Assembly: GCF_001278705.1 (NCBI RefSeq)
Contig: NZ_CP012600.1
Location: forward strand, 930,190-994,189
Direction of reading: 5' to 3'
Source of the DNA: Bacillus gobiensis
Lineage (GTDB): Bacteria > Bacillota > Bacilli > Bacillales > Bacillaceae
DNA length: 64,000 nucleotides
A program made the translations under genes and the position numbers. Below the pieces are notes generated by a model that was given only the letters and a program-made list of their open reading frames with translations, did no database searches and was not told where the DNA came from. Below, in pieces: positions 48,546 through 58,708 of this stretch; positions within the stretch are counted from its first letter, which is position 1, and the number at the start of each line of letters is the position of its first letter.

Positions 48546-48575
48546 GCATGCACTTCAAGTATCCATTCATATAAT
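48546..48575 (+). promoter_or_regulatory. Possible sigma-E promoter for ylmC
   Basis: CATATAAT (48568-48575) is seven of eight to the sigma-E -10; GCATGCA 15 bases upstream is a weak -35. ylmC belongs to the YlmC/YmxH sporulation family, which makes it plausible. Confidence 0.35.
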
Positions 48576-48611
48576 AGTGATAATTGCTTATTTCATTGGA
48601 GGGCATGTCAA

Positions 48612-48845
48612 ATGATGAATATTTCTGAGTTTCAAATGAAGGATGTCGTAGACGTTTCAAACGGCAAAAAACTCGGCAGTATCGGTGATATTGATATTAA
48701 CGTAACGAATGGAAAAATACAGGCCATCATTATTGGCGGGAGTGGAAGAGTTCTCGGTTTTTTTGGAAAAGAAGAGGAAATATTAATTCCTTGGCGAAAT
48801 ATTGTGAAAATCGGTGAAGATGTGATTTTGGTTCGATTAAGCTAA
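48612..48845 (+). CDS. ylmC: YlmC/YmxH family sporulation protein, PRC-barrel
   Basis: 77 residues forming one PRC-barrel domain: ISEFQMKDVVDVSNGKKLGSIGDIDI, IIGGSGRVLGFFGKEEE and IPWRNIVKIGEDVILVR. Annotated as a sporulation protein family; mechanism not known. ATG 48612 follows GGAGGG; the longer frame from 48543 overlaps the promoter region. Confidence 0.92.
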   Translation: MMNISEFQMKDVVDVSNGKKLGSIGDIDINVTNGKIQAIIIGGSGRVLGFFGKEEEILIPWRNIVKIGEDVILVRLS

Positions 48846-48962
48846 TTCGTTATTCATTCGCCCGTTTTTTTGCAAATCGATGCTAACTGTAGACCGTAAA
48901 TTGTGGTAATATAAGAGCATAATGGGAAGATTCGCGTTGTTTGTCGAAAGGAGGATCATCGA

Positions 48963-49784
48963 ATGAACAGTCAGATATCATTCATTCAAAAAAATGAAGC
49001 AACTCTTCTTTTCGATAAGTGGAACCATAACAAGGTTCTTTGCGGAATGACAACAAAAAATGGAGGGGTAAGTGATTCTCCATTCCAAACATTGAATACA
49101 GGCCTCCATGTTCTTGACATAAATGAGAATGTTATTAAAAACAGGGAGCTTGTCGCGCAAAGTCTTGGTTTCCCCTTGCAATCATGGGTTTTTGCAGATC
49201 AGACTCATGAAAATTCAATACAACGTGTTACAAAAAAAGATGCCGGAAAAGGCAGCAAAATCTATGACACAGCAATAAAATCAACGGATGGACTTTATAC
49301 AAACGAGAAAAATGTGGTTTTGGCATTATGCTTTGCAGATTGTGTTCCGTTATATTTTTATGACCCTGCCAAATCTCTTGCCGGTATTGCCCACGCTGGC
49401 TGGAAGGGAACCGTCCTTCAGATTGGCAAAAAAATGGCGAAGACCTGGCAAACGGTTGAAGGATCAAGACTGGAGGATATACAAGCAGTCATTGGACCCT
49501 CAATTGGTTCTTGCTGCTATAAGGTGGATGAAAGGGTTATTGAAAAGGTGAAACAGCTTTCTATTGACACAGACAGTGCAATTACTGAAGTGAACAGTAC
49601 CGAATATATGCTAAACCTGAAAGAACTCAATCGGCTCATTTTGCTTGATGCCGGTATAAAGGAACAGAACATTGCGGTTAGTCCCCTTTGTACAAGCTGT
49701 GAAGATGAACTTTTTTTCTCCCACCGGAGAGATAAAGGGAAAACGGGACGAATGATGTCCTTTATAGGGTTTAAGGAGGCATAA
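48963..49784 (+). CDS. ylmD: YlmD, multicopper/laccase-domain (YfiH) protein
   Basis: 273 residues of the YfiH/LACC1 family, once called polyphenol oxidase and now shown in relatives to act as purine nucleoside phosphorylase and deaminase. Metal-site motifs: DQTHENSIQ, ALCFADCVPLYFYDP, IAHAGWKGT, and IGPSIGSCCYKV. The Cys and His zinc ligands are present. ATG 48963 follows AAAGGAGGATC. First of ylmDE-sepF-ylmG. Confidence 0.93.
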   Translation: MNSQISFIQKNEATLLFDKWNHNKVLCGMTTKNGGVSDSPFQTLNTGLHVLDINENVIKNRELVAQSLGFPLQSWVFADQTHENSIQRVTKKDAGKGSKIYDTAIKSTDGLYTNEKNVVLALCFADCVPLYFYDPAKSLAGIAHAGWKGTVLQIGKKMAKTWQTVEGSRLEDIQAVIGPSIGSCCYKVDERVIEKVKQLSIDTDSAITEVNSTEYMLNLKELNRLILLDAGIKEQNIAVSPLCTSCEDELFFSHRRDKGKTGRMMSFIGFKEA

Positions 49785-49790
49785 CAGTAA

Positions 49791-50483
49791 GTGGATGTGC
49801 AAACTCAGTTACGACATATAAACGAAGAAATAATCGAAGTATGTAAAAAGTCAGGCAGAAACCGAGAAGAGATTTCGATCATAGCAGTTACGAAATACGT
49901 AACGCCCGAGCGGGCAAAAGAAGCACTTGATGCGGGGATCGTTCATCTTGGGGAAAATCGCGACGATGAATTATTACGCAAGCAGGAGATTCTCGGGAGC
50001 GACCCTGTATGGCACTTTATCGGCTCTCTTCAATCAAGGAAAGTAAAAAATATTATTGGGAAAGTTGCCTATATTCATTCGCTTGACCGGTTGTCGCTGG
50101 CAAAAGAGATTGATAAGCGTGCAAGCTCTGCAGTCGATTGTTTTGTGCAGGTGAACACGTCTATGGAACCGTCTAAGCACGGATTGACAAGGGAAGAAGT
50201 CGTTCCTTTTCTAAAAGAGCTAAAGTCTTTTCCCAACATACGAGTGGTTGGATTGATGACCATGGCGCCTCACACGGAGGATGAAGAGCAAATCAGGAGC
50301 TGTTTCCGCCTGCTTAGAACACTGCGGCAGGAGGTTCAAGCACTGAAGCTGCCGTACGCCCCGTGCCATGAGTTGTCAATGGGGATGTCAAATGATTATA
50401 AAATCGCAGTAGAGGAAGGTGCGACATTTATCCGCATCGGCTCTTCACTCGTAGGAAATCAAACGGGAGGTGCAAATTCATGA
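49791..50483 (+). CDS. ylmE: PLP homeostasis protein YlmE (YggS/PLPBP family)
   Basis: 230 residues, alanine-racemase-like barrel without racemase activity, binding pyridoxal phosphate at Lys35 in [10 protein letters not shown]. Other motifs: [59 protein letters not shown]. Start is GTG 49791 after AAGGAGG, six bases after ylmD. The TGA overlaps the sepF ATG by four bases. Confidence 0.94.
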   Translation: MDVQTQLRHINEEIIEVCKKSGRNREEISIIAVTKYVTPERAKEALDAGIVHLGENRDDELLRKQEILGSDPVWHFIGSLQSRKVKNIIGKVAYIHSLDRLSLAKEIDKRASSAVDCFVQVNTSMEPSKHGLTREEVVPFLKELKSFPNIRVVGLMTMAPHTEDEEQIRSCFRLLRTLRQEVQALKLPYAPCHELSMGMSNDYKIAVEEGATFIRIGSSLVGNQTGGANS

Positions 50484-50950
50484 GTATTAAAAATAAATTT
50501 AAAAGCTTCTTTTCATTGGAAGATGAAGAATATGAATATGAATATATCGATAGTGACCAGGAGGAAAGGGAACAGCCTCGCGAGCAAAAAGAAAAGCCTA
50601 CATACAATAGTAGCGGCAAGCCCGGGTCTGCGGGAAAGCAAAATGTCGTTAGCTTGCAAAGCGTGCAAAAGTCTTCTAAAGTAGTATTAAGTGAACCGAG
50701 AGTTTACGCGGAAGCCCAGGAAATTGCCGACCATTTAAAAAACAGGCGTGCCGTCGTCGTGAATCTCCAGCGTATCCAGCATGACCAGGCAAAACGGATC
50801 GTTGATTTTCTAAGCGGAACTGTGTATGCCATAGGCGGAGATATCCAGCGGATTGGATCCGATATCTTTCTGTGTACGCCTGACAATGTTGATGTGTCTG
50901 GCACTATTTCAGAATTGATGTCTGCCGACGAAGAATATCAAAGGTGGTAA
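50480..50950 (+). CDS. sepF: Cell division protein SepF (YlmF)
   Basis: FtsZ-associated protein that shapes and anchors the Z ring. 156 residues: amphipathic membrane-binding N terminus ([19 protein letters not shown]), a charged linker, then the globular domain with [25 protein letters not shown] and [18 protein letters not shown]. Coupled to ylmE by a 4-base overlap and followed by ylmG after seven bases. Confidence 0.96.
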   Translation: MSIKNKFKSFFSLEDEEYEYEYIDSDQEEREQPREQKEKPTYNSSGKPGSAGKQNVVSLQSVQKSSKVVLSEPRVYAEAQEIADHLKNRRAVVVNLQRIQHDQAKRIVDFLSGTVYAIGGDIQRIGSDIFLCTPDNVDVSGTISELMSADEEYQRW

Positions 50951-50957
50951 TTTGTAG

Positions 50958-51221
50958 ATGCTGATGCTTTATCAAGTACTTGATACTGTAATTACTTTTT
51001 ATATGTATGCGATCATTATTTATATTTTGTTGTCATGGTTTCCCAATGCCAGAGAATCATCTTTTGGGCGAATCCTAGGCTCTATATGTGAACCGTATCT
51101 TGAGCCATTCAGAAAAATTATTCCGCCAATTGCTATGATCGACATCTCCCCGATTGTCGCCATTTTAGTTTTACGTATGGCAGGCGAGGGACTTCGAGTT
51201 GTTTTCTTCATGTTTATGTAG
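50958..51221 (+). CDS. ylmG: YggT family membrane protein YlmG
   Basis: 87 residues, two membrane helices, the YggT family. Typical: [19 protein letters not shown] segment [10 protein letters not shown] and [15 protein letters not shown]. Function not known in Bacillus; relatives are linked to division or membrane organisation. ATG 50958 follows AAGGTGG. A 9-base hairpin (GGGACTTGG / CCAAGTCCC, 51233-51256) without a T-run lies between it and ylmH. Confidence 0.9.
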   Translation: MLMLYQVLDTVITFYMYAIIIYILLSWFPNARESSFGRILGSICEPYLEPFRKIIPPIAMIDISPIVAILVLRMAGEGLRVVFFMFM

Positions 51222-51232
51222 CGATCTGTTTC

Positions 51233-51256
51233 GGGACTTGGTGATCGCCAAGTCCC
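51233..51256 (+). other. Hairpin between ylmG and ylmH
   Basis: Perfect 9-base stem with a 6-base loop, no T-run directly after. Could be an RNA processing or stability element rather than a terminator. Confidence 0.5.
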
Positions 51257-51296
51257 TGTTCGCATAATTGGATTTTTTAGTTAGAAAGGGATCATA

Positions 51297-52073
51297 TTGG
51301 ACAATCTATATCAGCATTTTCGAAAAGAAGAGCAGCCTTTTATTGATCAAGCTTTAGAATGGAAAAGCATCATCACTGAACAATACCGGCCAAAGCTAAC
51401 GGATTTTTTAGATCCAAGAGAACGGGATATTCTTTCAGCCGTGATCGGCGGGACCGGGGAAATTCAAGTTGAATTCTTTGGAGGCTTCGAAGAGTCAGAG
51501 AGAAAAAGGGCGTTGCTTTACCCGGAGTATTACAGACCTGAACAAGAAGACTTTCAGCTTCAGGCGTTTGAGGTCATCTATCCTGAGAAATTTACGAGTA
51601 TCGGACATCGCCAGTTGCTCGGCTCTTTAATGGGACTAGGATTGAAAAGAGAAAAATTCGGCGATTTGCTTATTTCGGGCGAGACCGTTCAATTTATTTG
51701 CGCCAAGGAGATAAGCAACTACGTGCACATGCAATTTACCCAAGTCGGAAAAACAAAGGTCACGGTGAAAGAAATTTCGCTCGGGTGCATTCAATCTCCC
51801 GATAAACATGTCGAAAGAAAGGATGAGATCGTTTCTTCCTTGCGGCTGGATGTCGTTTGCTCTGCGATGATCAGGCAATCAAGGCAGAAAAGCCAGGCTT
51901 TGATTAAAAGCGGCGCTGTCAAGGTCAATTGGCGTACTCTTGAGGACCCGTCATTTACACTAGAGGAAAATGATTACTTGTCTGTAAGGGGATATGGAAG
52001 ATACCAGCTGACAAGCATTGAAGGAAAGACAAAAAAGGATAAATGGAAGCTGTCAATCGAAAAACAACTGTAA
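51297..52073 (+). CDS. ylmH: S4-domain RNA-binding protein YlmH
   Basis: 258 residues: a YlmH-type N-terminal domain (ERDILSAVIGGTGEIQVEFFGG, AFEVIYPEKFTSIGHRQLLGSLMGLGLKREKFGD) and a C-terminal S4 domain (LDVVCSAMIRQSRQKSQALIKSGAVKVNW). Recent work on B. subtilis places YlmH in ribosome quality control on 50S subunits. Start is TTG 51297 after AGAAAGGGA. Confidence 0.92.
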   Translation: MDNLYQHFRKEEQPFIDQALEWKSIITEQYRPKLTDFLDPRERDILSAVIGGTGEIQVEFFGGFEESERKRALLYPEYYRPEQEDFQLQAFEVIYPEKFTSIGHRQLLGSLMGLGLKREKFGDLLISGETVQFICAKEISNYVHMQFTQVGKTKVTVKEISLGCIQSPDKHVERKDEIVSSLRLDVVCSAMIRQSRQKSQALIKSGAVKVNWRTLEDPSFTLEENDYLSVRGYGRYQLTSIEGKTKKDKWKLSIEKQL

Positions 52074-52163
52074 GCTTTTTAACGGATTTACCCATTTACA
52101 CGTTTTTTTGTTTTATAATGTGGAGTAGAGAAATTCTTTTAATACATAAGCGGAGGTGGCATG

Positions 52164-52658
52164 ATGCCGTTAACACCGAATGATATCCATAATAAGACGT
52201 TTACAAAAGCATTTCGCGGGTATGATGAAGATGAAGTCAACGAGTTTTTGCTTCAAGTCAGAAAAGATTATGAAATCATCCTGCGAAAAAAGAATGATTT
52301 GGAGAAAAAAGTCAACGAGCTTGACGAGCGAATCGGGCATTTCTCCAGTATAGAAGAAACCTTAAATAAATCCATTCTCGTTGCACAAGAGGCAGCTGAG
52401 GATGTTAAACGAAATTCACAAAAAGAAGCAAAGCTGATTGTGCGTGAAGCAGAAAAAAATGCCGACCGCATTATTAATGAATCATTGTCTAAATCAAGAA
52501 AAATAGCAATGGAAATCGAAGAATTGAAAAAGCAGTCCAAGGTGTTCAGGACACGGTTCCAAATGTTGATTGAAGCTCAACTCGATCTGTTGAAAAATGA
52601 TGACTGGGATCATCTGCTTGAATATGAAGTAGATGCCGTGTTTGAAGAAAAAGAATAA
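52164..52658 (+). CDS. divIVA: Cell pole and septum protein DivIVA
   Basis: Coiled-coil protein that marks negatively curved membrane, places MinJ/MinCD and helps anchor the chromosome at the pole in sporulation. 164 residues, almost identical to B. subtilis from residue 60 on: MPLTPNDIHNKTFTKAFRGYDEDEV lipid-binding domain, long coiled coil, FEEKE end. ATG ATG at 52161/52164; the second has the better distance from GGAGG. TATAAT at 52114 suggests its own promoter, but the -35 is poor. Confidence 0.96.
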   Translation: MPLTPNDIHNKTFTKAFRGYDEDEVNEFLLQVRKDYEIILRKKNDLEKKVNELDERIGHFSSIEETLNKSILVAQEAAEDVKRNSQKEAKLIVREAEKNADRIINESLSKSRKIAMEIEELKKQSKVFRTRFQMLIEAQLDLLKNDDWDHLLEYEVDAVFEEKE

Positions 52659-52673
52659 TTTTTTATGTGTTGC

Positions 52674-52703
52674 TTGACTTTTTAAAAAGAAAGCGAATAT
52701 AAT
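52674..52703 (+). promoter_or_regulatory. Sigma-A promoter for ileS
   Basis: TTGACT (52674-52679), 18-base spacer, TATAAT (52698-52703), just after divIVA and before the T-box leader. Confidence 0.85.
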
Positions 52704-52739
52704 ACCTTCATAAAATAACTTATACGGATATTACAGTAA

Positions 52740-53002
52740 TTATGATAATAACATGCGCCTGACGGAGAACGTGCAATTTCTTAAAAGCAATCAAAAGAGA
52801 CTCGGGGATGGTGGAAGCCCGGGATTGCTTGATATTGCAGGATCATCTCTTTAGCTTCCTTTCTGACGTTAGTAGGAAAGGACGTCTCATCACGTTACGA
52901 TGCTTAAGTGGACAGGGAGAAGTTTTTTTCTGTCTAGAAGGGTGGTACCGCGAGAAGCCTTCTCGTCCCTTTTTAGGGATGAGAGGGCTTTTTTTATTTT
53001 TT
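52740..53002 (+). ncRNA. T-box leader, isoleucine-specific
   Basis: Uncharged tRNA-Ile sensing leader. Stem I base pairs AAAGAGA (52794-52800) with TCTCTTT (52846-52852); the specifier codon ATC (Ile) is at 52842-52844, followed by A. The distal part has GATGGTGGAAGCC. The T-box AGGGTGGTACCGCG is at 52939-52952, and the terminator (stem 52957-52988 plus T-run) follows. The specifier agrees with the downstream gene ileS. Confidence 0.95.
52957..53000 (+). terminator. T-box regulated terminator before ileS
   Basis: GCCTTCTCGTCCCT pairs with AGGGATGAGAGGGC and a T-run follows; the alternative pairing with the T-box forms the antiterminator. Confidence 0.9.
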
Positions 53003-53035
53003 TGTAAATTTTAAAGAAAGCTTGGAGGAATGAAA

Positions 53036-55804
53036 ATGGATTACAAAGATACGCTGCTTATGCCGCAGACCGATTTTCCGATGAGGGGAAATCTTCCGAA
53101 TAAAGAGCCAGAGATCCAAAAAGTTTGGGAAGAACAAGGGATTTATAAGCAAGTTCAAGAGCGTACGAAAGACCGGCCGAAATTCGTACTCCACGATGGA
53201 CCGCCATATGCAAATGGCGACATTCACATGGGCCATGCGCTCAACAAAATCTTAAAGGATATGATTGTCCGTTATAAATCAATGAACGGCTTTAATGCTC
53301 CATATGTTCCCGGTTGGGATACACACGGACTTCCAATCGAAACTGCTTTAACGAAGAACAAAAAGGTGAAACGTAAAGAAATGAGTGTAGCCGATTTTCG
53401 CAAGCTGTGTGAGGAATATGCCTGGAAGCAAATTAAAGGGCAAAAAGAACAGTTTAAACGGCTCGGAGTCAGAGGGGATTGGGAAAATCCATATGTCACG
53501 TTAAAACCGGAATATGAGGCGAATCAGATCCTTGTTTTTGGTGAAATGGCGAAGAAGGGCTATATTTACAAAGGATTAAAGCCTGTTTATTGGTCACCTT
53601 CCAGTGAGTCTGCTTTGGCGGAAGCGGAAATTGAGTATCAGGACAAACGATCTCCGTCGATCTACGTTGCCTTTGAGGTGAAAGACGGGAAAGGTGTTCT
53701 TAATGCAGGCGATAAGATCGTCATCTGGACAACAACACCATGGACAATTCCAGCAAACCTTGGAATCGCGGTTCACCCTGAATTGGAATATAGCGTAGTT
53801 GAAGTGGATGGAGCACGGTACGTTGCAGCCAGCGCTTTGGTAGAAGAAGTAACGAAGACATTGGCATTCGAAGATGCTCAAGTTGTAAAAACCTTTAAAG
53901 GAAAAGAGCTGGATCATGCAGTTGCCGCACATCCGCTTTACGGCAGAGATTCGCTAATCATGCTCGGTGACCACGTAACGACCGATGCGGGAACCGGCTG
54001 TGTCCATACTGCTCCCGGACATGGTGAGGATGACTTTATTATCGGACAGCACTACGGATTAGACGTTCTCTGCCCGGTCGATGAGAAAGGAAATATGACG
54101 TCTGAAGCTCCGGGATTTGAAGGCTTGTTCTATGATGAAGCCAATAAATCGATCACGGAAAATTTGCAGGAAAAAGGTGCTTTATTAAAGCTTGAGTTTA
54201 TCACTCACTCGTATCCTCATGATTGGAGAACGAAAAAACCGACAATCTTCCGGGCGACTGCCCAATGGTTTGCTTCCATAAAGGATTTTAGAAGTGACCT
54301 GCTGGAAGCTGTAAAAGAAACTAAATGGATTCCTGCTTGGGGAGAAACACGCCTCTACAACATGGTACGTGACAGAGGTGACTGGTGCATTTCAAGACAG
54401 CGGGCATGGGGAGTTCCGATTCCGGTATTTTATGCGGAAGATGGAGAGCCTATTATTACAGACGAAACAATTGCCCATGTTTCATCACTATTCAGAGAGC
54501 ACGGATCAAACATTTGGTTTGAAAAAGAAGCTGCCGAGCTGCTGCCTGAAGGATTTACTCATCCTGGAAGTCCAAATGGAACGTTTACAAAAGAACAGGA
54601 CATCATGGATGTTTGGTTTGATTCTGGATCATCTCACCAAGGCGTGTTGGAAGAACGCGATGACCTTGTAAGACCGGCTGATCTTTATTTGGAAGGATCA
54701 GATCAATACAGAGGATGGTTCAACTCCTCCTTGTCAACTGCTGTAGCTGTGACAGGAAAAGCACCATATAAAGGAATTCTAAGCCATGGGTTTGCGTTAG
54801 ACGGAAATGGTCGTAAAATGAGCAAATCACTTGGCAATGTAGTGGTACCAGCGAAAGTAATGAAGCAGCTTGGTGCAGACATCCTGAGGCTCTGGGTATC
54901 ATCAGTCGACTATCAGGCGGATGTTCGTGTTTCTGATGATATATTGAAGCAGGTTGCGGAAGTCTACCGAAAAATCCGCAATACCTTCCGTTTCTTGCAC
55001 GGAAACCTTGCTGACTTTGACCCGGCAAAGGATTCCGTTGCACATGAAAATCTGCGCGAGGTTGACCAATATATTTTAATCAAGCTGAATCAGCTGATCG
55101 ACAAAGTAAAAACGGCTTACGACAATTATGAATTTGCGTCCATTTACCATAGCATTCATAATTTCTGCGCGATTGAGCTAAGCTCCTTCTATCTTGATTT
55201 CGCAAAAGATGTGGTCTATATCGAGCACGTGGATCATAAAGACCGCAGAGCCATGCAGACAGTCTTCTACGAAACGTTACTCGCGCTTGTGAAACTGACT
55301 GCGCCTATTTTGCCGCACACGACAGACGAAATATGGAAGCATTTGTCATTCGTAAGCGAAAAAAGTGTTCAGCTCGTTGATATGCCTGAAAGCAAAACGA
55401 TTGATAATGCAGATCAGATTGAAGAAAAATTCGACCGTTTTATGAAATACCGCGGCGATGTATTAAAAGCGTTGGAAGAGGCAAGAAACGAAAAAATAAT
55501 CGGCAAATCATCAGCGGCAAGCGTTACAATGTATCCGACTCAAGAAACGAAGGCTCTATTTGAGAGCATCAATGAAGATCTCAAACAGCTCTTTATCGTT
55601 TCTGATTGGAAGGTTGCAGGATCTCCTGACCAAGCGCCGGAAGAAGCGCTCGAATATGAAGCAGGAAAAATTCTCGTCACTCCTGCGGAAGGAACAACGT
55701 GCCAGCGATGCAGAATGGTTTCGAAGGAAGTGGGGCAGGATGTTAATCACCCTGAGCTGTGCCCTCGCTGCGCCGATATTGTAAACAAATATTACCCAGC
55801 TTAA
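53036..55804 (+). CDS. ileS: Isoleucyl-tRNA synthetase
   Basis: Charges tRNA-Ile. 922 residues, class I synthetase: [18 protein letters not shown] carrying the HIGH motif as HMGH, the editing domain (about 190-400), [10 protein letters not shown], the anticodon-binding helical domain, and a C-terminal zinc site [11 protein letters not shown]...CPRCADIV. Length and C-terminal zinc finger indicate the bacterial (mupirocin-sensitive type) enzyme. ATG 53036 ([10 protein letters not shown]) has better spacing from GGAGG than ATG 53030. Confidence 0.98.
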   Translation: MDYKDTLLMPQTDFPMRGNLPNKEPEIQKVWEEQGIYKQVQERTKDRPKFVLHDGPPYANGDIHMGHALNKILKDMIVRYKSMNGFNAPYVPGWDTHGLPIETALTKNKKVKRKEMSVADFRKLCEEYAWKQIKGQKEQFKRLGVRGDWENPYVTLKPEYEANQILVFGEMAKKGYIYKGLKPVYWSPSSESALAEAEIEYQDKRSPSIYVAFEVKDGKGVLNAGDKIVIWTTTPWTIPANLGIAVHPELEYSVVEVDGARYVAASALVEEVTKTLAFEDAQVVKTFKGKELDHAVAAHPLYGRDSLIMLGDHVTTDAGTGCVHTAPGHGEDDFIIGQHYGLDVLCPVDEKGNMTSEAPGFEGLFYDEANKSITENLQEKGALLKLEFITHSYPHDWRTKKPTIFRATAQWFASIKDFRSDLLEAVKETKWIPAWGETRLYNMVRDRGDWCISRQRAWGVPIPVFYAEDGEPIITDETIAHVSSLFREHGSNIWFEKEAAELLPEGFTHPGSPNGTFTKEQDIMDVWFDSGSSHQGVLEERDDLVRPADLYLEGSDQYRGWFNSSLSTAVAVTGKAPYKGILSHGFALDGNGRKMSKSLGNVVVPAKVMKQLGADILRLWVSSVDYQADVRVSDDILKQVAEVYRKIRNTFRFLHGNLADFDPAKDSVAHENLREVDQYILIKLNQLIDKVKTAYDNYEFASIYHSIHNFCAIELSSFYLDFAKDVVYIEHVDHKDRRAMQTVFYETLLALVKLTAPILPHTTDEIWKHLSFVSEKSVQLVDMPESKTIDNADQIEEKFDRFMKYRGDVLKALEEARNEKIIGKSSAASVTMYPTQETKALFESINEDLKQLFIVSDWKVAGSPDQAPEEALEYEAGKILVTPAEGTTCQRCRMVSKEVGQDVNHPELCPRCADIVNKYYPA

Positions 55805-55805
55805 G

Positions 55806-55845
55806 AAAAAAAGCGTAACGGCTTTCCCGCCGTACGCTTTTTTTA
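55806..55845 (+). terminator. Terminator after ileS
   Basis: AAAAAAGCGTAACGG / CCGTACGCTTTTTT with small mismatch and a T-run. Confidence 0.9.
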
Positions 55846-55995
55846 TGCTGCGATCTCTCTCCAGCGTGAACTAATAAATGTTCTTTGCCAAACATGACAG
55901 CGTTTAGTACGGAAGGAAATATCTTTTCAGCTTCAGATTTAAATTTAAGGCAACAATATAAGTACGACTTCATGAACAGGAGCTGAAGAAGGTTG

Positions 55996-56367
55996 ATGAA
56001 TCATGAGATGGAACCGATCCGCAATGAACTGCTTCAAATGAAAGAAGAGCTCCAATCCAGACTATTCGAGTATTCTTTATTCGACAGTCCCTCGAATCAA
56101 TCAGAAAGCAATTTATACAAAAAAGCGACTTTAATGCATCATATTAAAGAAGAACTTCAGGATGTCCTTCTTGCTCTCGACAAGATGGAACACGGCGGCT
56201 TTGGCATGTGCGAAGAAACCGGCGCTGAGCTCCCGTTTGAAAAGCTATCTGTCCTTCCTACCGCGCGAACCTATGAAGACTTTCGTTATCATGCCCAATT
56301 TGAGAAAAAAACTTTGCCTGTGTGGCCCGTATCAGAAACATACGAAGACGAAGCCTTATATAACTAA
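55996..56367 (+). CDS. ylyA: YlyA, TraR/DksA-like regulator with degenerate zinc site
   Basis: 123 residues. N-terminal coiled-coil (EPIRNELLQMKEELQSRLFEYS and HHIKEELQDVLLALDKMEHG), then GGFGMCEETGAELPFEKLSVLPTART in place of the DksA zinc finger; only one of the four usual Cys remains. Relatives are YteA and B. subtilis YlyA, a forespore protein that affects sigma-G-dependent genes. Starts TTG 55993 or ATG 55996; AAGG is close to both, so the start is uncertain. Between ileS and lspA as in B. subtilis. Confidence 0.85.
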   Translation: MNHEMEPIRNELLQMKEELQSRLFEYSLFDSPSNQSESNLYKKATLMHHIKEELQDVLLALDKMEHGGFGMCEETGAELPFEKLSVLPTARTYEDFRYHAQFEKKTLPVWPVSETYEDEALYN

Positions 56368-56386
56368 ATAGCTTGCAAGCACTGTG

Positions 56387-56432
56387 TTGTCAATGAAATT
56401 GCTTTGGCTAAAATCTTTATATGTGATAAAAT
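56387..56432 (+). promoter_or_regulatory. Promoter region for lspA
   Basis: Two overlapping sigma-A-like candidates: TTGTCA-N16-TAAAAT (56387-56414) and TTGGCT-N17-TAAAAT (56404-56432). I cannot choose between them. Confidence 0.5.
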
Positions 56433-56469
56433 TCATATGATTGATTAAAAAGACAATGGAGGAACATTT

Positions 56470-56934
56470 GTGCTTTATTATTATCTCGCAGCTTTACTAA
56501 TTATCGGCCTTGATCAATTAACGAAGTGGCTCGTCGTTAGAAACATGTACTTTGGAGAAAGCATTCCAATTATTGATCAAGTGTTATACATAACCTCCCA
56601 TAGAAACACAGGAGCTGCTTGGGGGATACTGCCGGGACAAATGTGGTTTTTTTACGGCATTACATGTCTTGTGATTGTATTTATCATATATTATATGCAA
56701 AAACATGCAAAGCAGAATAAATGGCTCGGCATTTCATTAGGGTTAATGCTCGGAGGAGCAGTAGGAAACTTCATTGATCGGGTGTTCAGACAAGAAGTGG
56801 TTGACTTTGTTCACGTCATTATTGTTAATTATCATTTTCCTATCTTTAACGTTGCAGATTCATCTTTATGTATCGGAGTCGGACTGCTTTTTATACAAAT
56901 GTTGACAGAAAAGAAAACGAAGGAGTCTGAATAA
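56470..56934 (+). CDS. lspA: Lipoprotein signal peptidase (signal peptidase II)
   Basis: Membrane aspartic protease that cleaves prolipoproteins such as CtaC after lipid attachment. 154 residues, four helices: [21 protein letters not shown], catalytic Asp103 in GNFIDRV and Asp130 in FNVADSS. Start is GTG 56470 after ATGGAGGA. It precedes the pseudouridine synthase by three bases. Confidence 0.96.
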   Translation: MLYYYLAALLIIGLDQLTKWLVVRNMYFGESIPIIDQVLYITSHRNTGAAWGILPGQMWFFYGITCLVIVFIIYYMQKHAKQNKWLGISLGLMLGGAVGNFIDRVFRQEVVDFVHVIIVNYHFPIFNVADSSLCIGVGLLFIQMLTEKKTKESE

Positions 56935-56937
56935 TAG

Positions 56938-57849
56938 ATGGAGTCGCATGTATTTAACGTATTAGCTAGTGATGAAGGCGAACGGATTGATAAATATTTA
57001 TCGGCAGAAGGAGAAGAATGGTCGCGCACGCTCATTCAGCAGTGGGTGAAAGAAGGCAATGTCAAGGTGAACGAAAGACCTGTCAAATCAAATTATAAAA
57101 TACAGCTAGGAGATACTGTGTCTGTTTTCGTTCCTGAGCCGGAGCCAGCGGATATTGAGCCCGAGAAGATGGACCTTGATATTTATTATGAAGATGCAGA
57201 TGTCCTCGTCGTAAATAAACCTAGAGGAATGGTTGTCCACCCTGCACCGGGCCATCTTTCAGGCACGTTAGTAAATGGGCTCATGGCCCACTGCAAGGAT
57301 TTATCCGGCATAAATGGTGTCATGCGCCCCGGGATTGTCCACCGGATCGATAAAGATACATCAGGGCTTTTAATGGTGGCTAAAAATGATACGGCTCATG
57401 AATCATTGGTGAATCAGCTCGTCAACCGGACGGTCACGCGGAGATACAAAGCAGTCGTTCACGGTACGATTCCACACGATGATGGAACGATCGATGCACC
57501 GATCGGAAGAGATAAAAAAGACCGTCAAAGTATGACGGTCACAAGAGAAAACAGCAAGCATGCGGTAACTCATTTCCATGTACTAGAGAGATTCGATGAA
57601 TTTACTTTTGTTGAATGCCGTCTTGAAACGGGAAGGACCCATCAAATTCGTGTTCACATGAAATATATCGGTTATCCGCTCGCTGGAGATCCAAAATACG
57701 GCCCGCGTAAAACGGTTCATTTTCCCGGACAGGTCCTGCATGCAGGAGTTCTTGGTTTTCACCATCCCAAAACGGAAGAATATCTTGAGTTTGAGGCGCA
57801 GCTGCCTCAAGATATGGAGCTTTTTCTTGAGTCGATCAGGAAAAAATAA
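56938..57849 (+). CDS. ylyB: RluD-family pseudouridine synthase YlyB
   Basis: 303 residues: N-terminal S4 RNA-binding domain (about 14-75), then the RluA/RluD catalytic domain with VVNKPRGMVVHPAPGH, catalytic Asp138 in HRIDKDTSGLL, RRYKAVVHG and GRTHQIRVH. Likely modifies 23S rRNA, but the target is not provable from sequence. ATG 56938 is three bases after lspA. Its stop overlaps the pyr promoter. Confidence 0.94.
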   Translation: MESHVFNVLASDEGERIDKYLSAEGEEWSRTLIQQWVKEGNVKVNERPVKSNYKIQLGDTVSVFVPEPEPADIEPEKMDLDIYYEDADVLVVNKPRGMVVHPAPGHLSGTLVNGLMAHCKDLSGINGVMRPGIVHRIDKDTSGLLMVAKNDTAHESLVNQLVNRTVTRRYKAVVHGTIPHDDGTIDAPIGRDKKDRQSMTVTRENSKHAVTHFHVLERFDEFTFVECRLETGRTHQIRVHMKYIGYPLAGDPKYGPRKTVHFPGQVLHAGVLGFHHPKTEEYLEFEAQLPQDMELFLESIRKK

Positions 57850-57878
57850 TTGACAAGCGAATTAACTTCTGGAATACT
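57850..57878 (+). promoter_or_regulatory. pyr operon promoter
   Basis: TTGACA (57850-57855), 17-base spacer, AATACT (57873-57878). Perfect -35, moderate -10. It starts one base after the ylyB stop codon. Confidence 0.75.
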
Positions 57879-57894
57879 AATTATAGTTGAATAG

Positions 57895-58555
<661 letters not shown>

Positions 58556-58569
58556 AAACCCTTTTTAAT

Positions 58570-58670
58570 GGCAATCCTGTGAGTTTGCAAAGGGGGAACA
58601 AAGAATTCACTAAAGAACTTGAGTGAATTCTTAATGTACCTCTTTGCCTTCAGGCAGAGAGTTTTTTTTT
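58570..58670 (+). promoter_or_regulatory. PyrR attenuator 2, between pyrR and pyrP
   Basis: AATCCTGTGAGTTTGCAAAG at 58573 is a diverged PyrR-binding element; terminator CTCTTTGCC / GGCAGAGAG (one G-U, 58640-58661) with nine T. Between them is a perfect stem GAATTCACT / AGTGAATTC (58603-58630). Confidence 0.85.
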
Positions 58671-58708
58671 GCAGACATTACATCGGAGCAGATGCAGGAG
58701 GAAAAATG

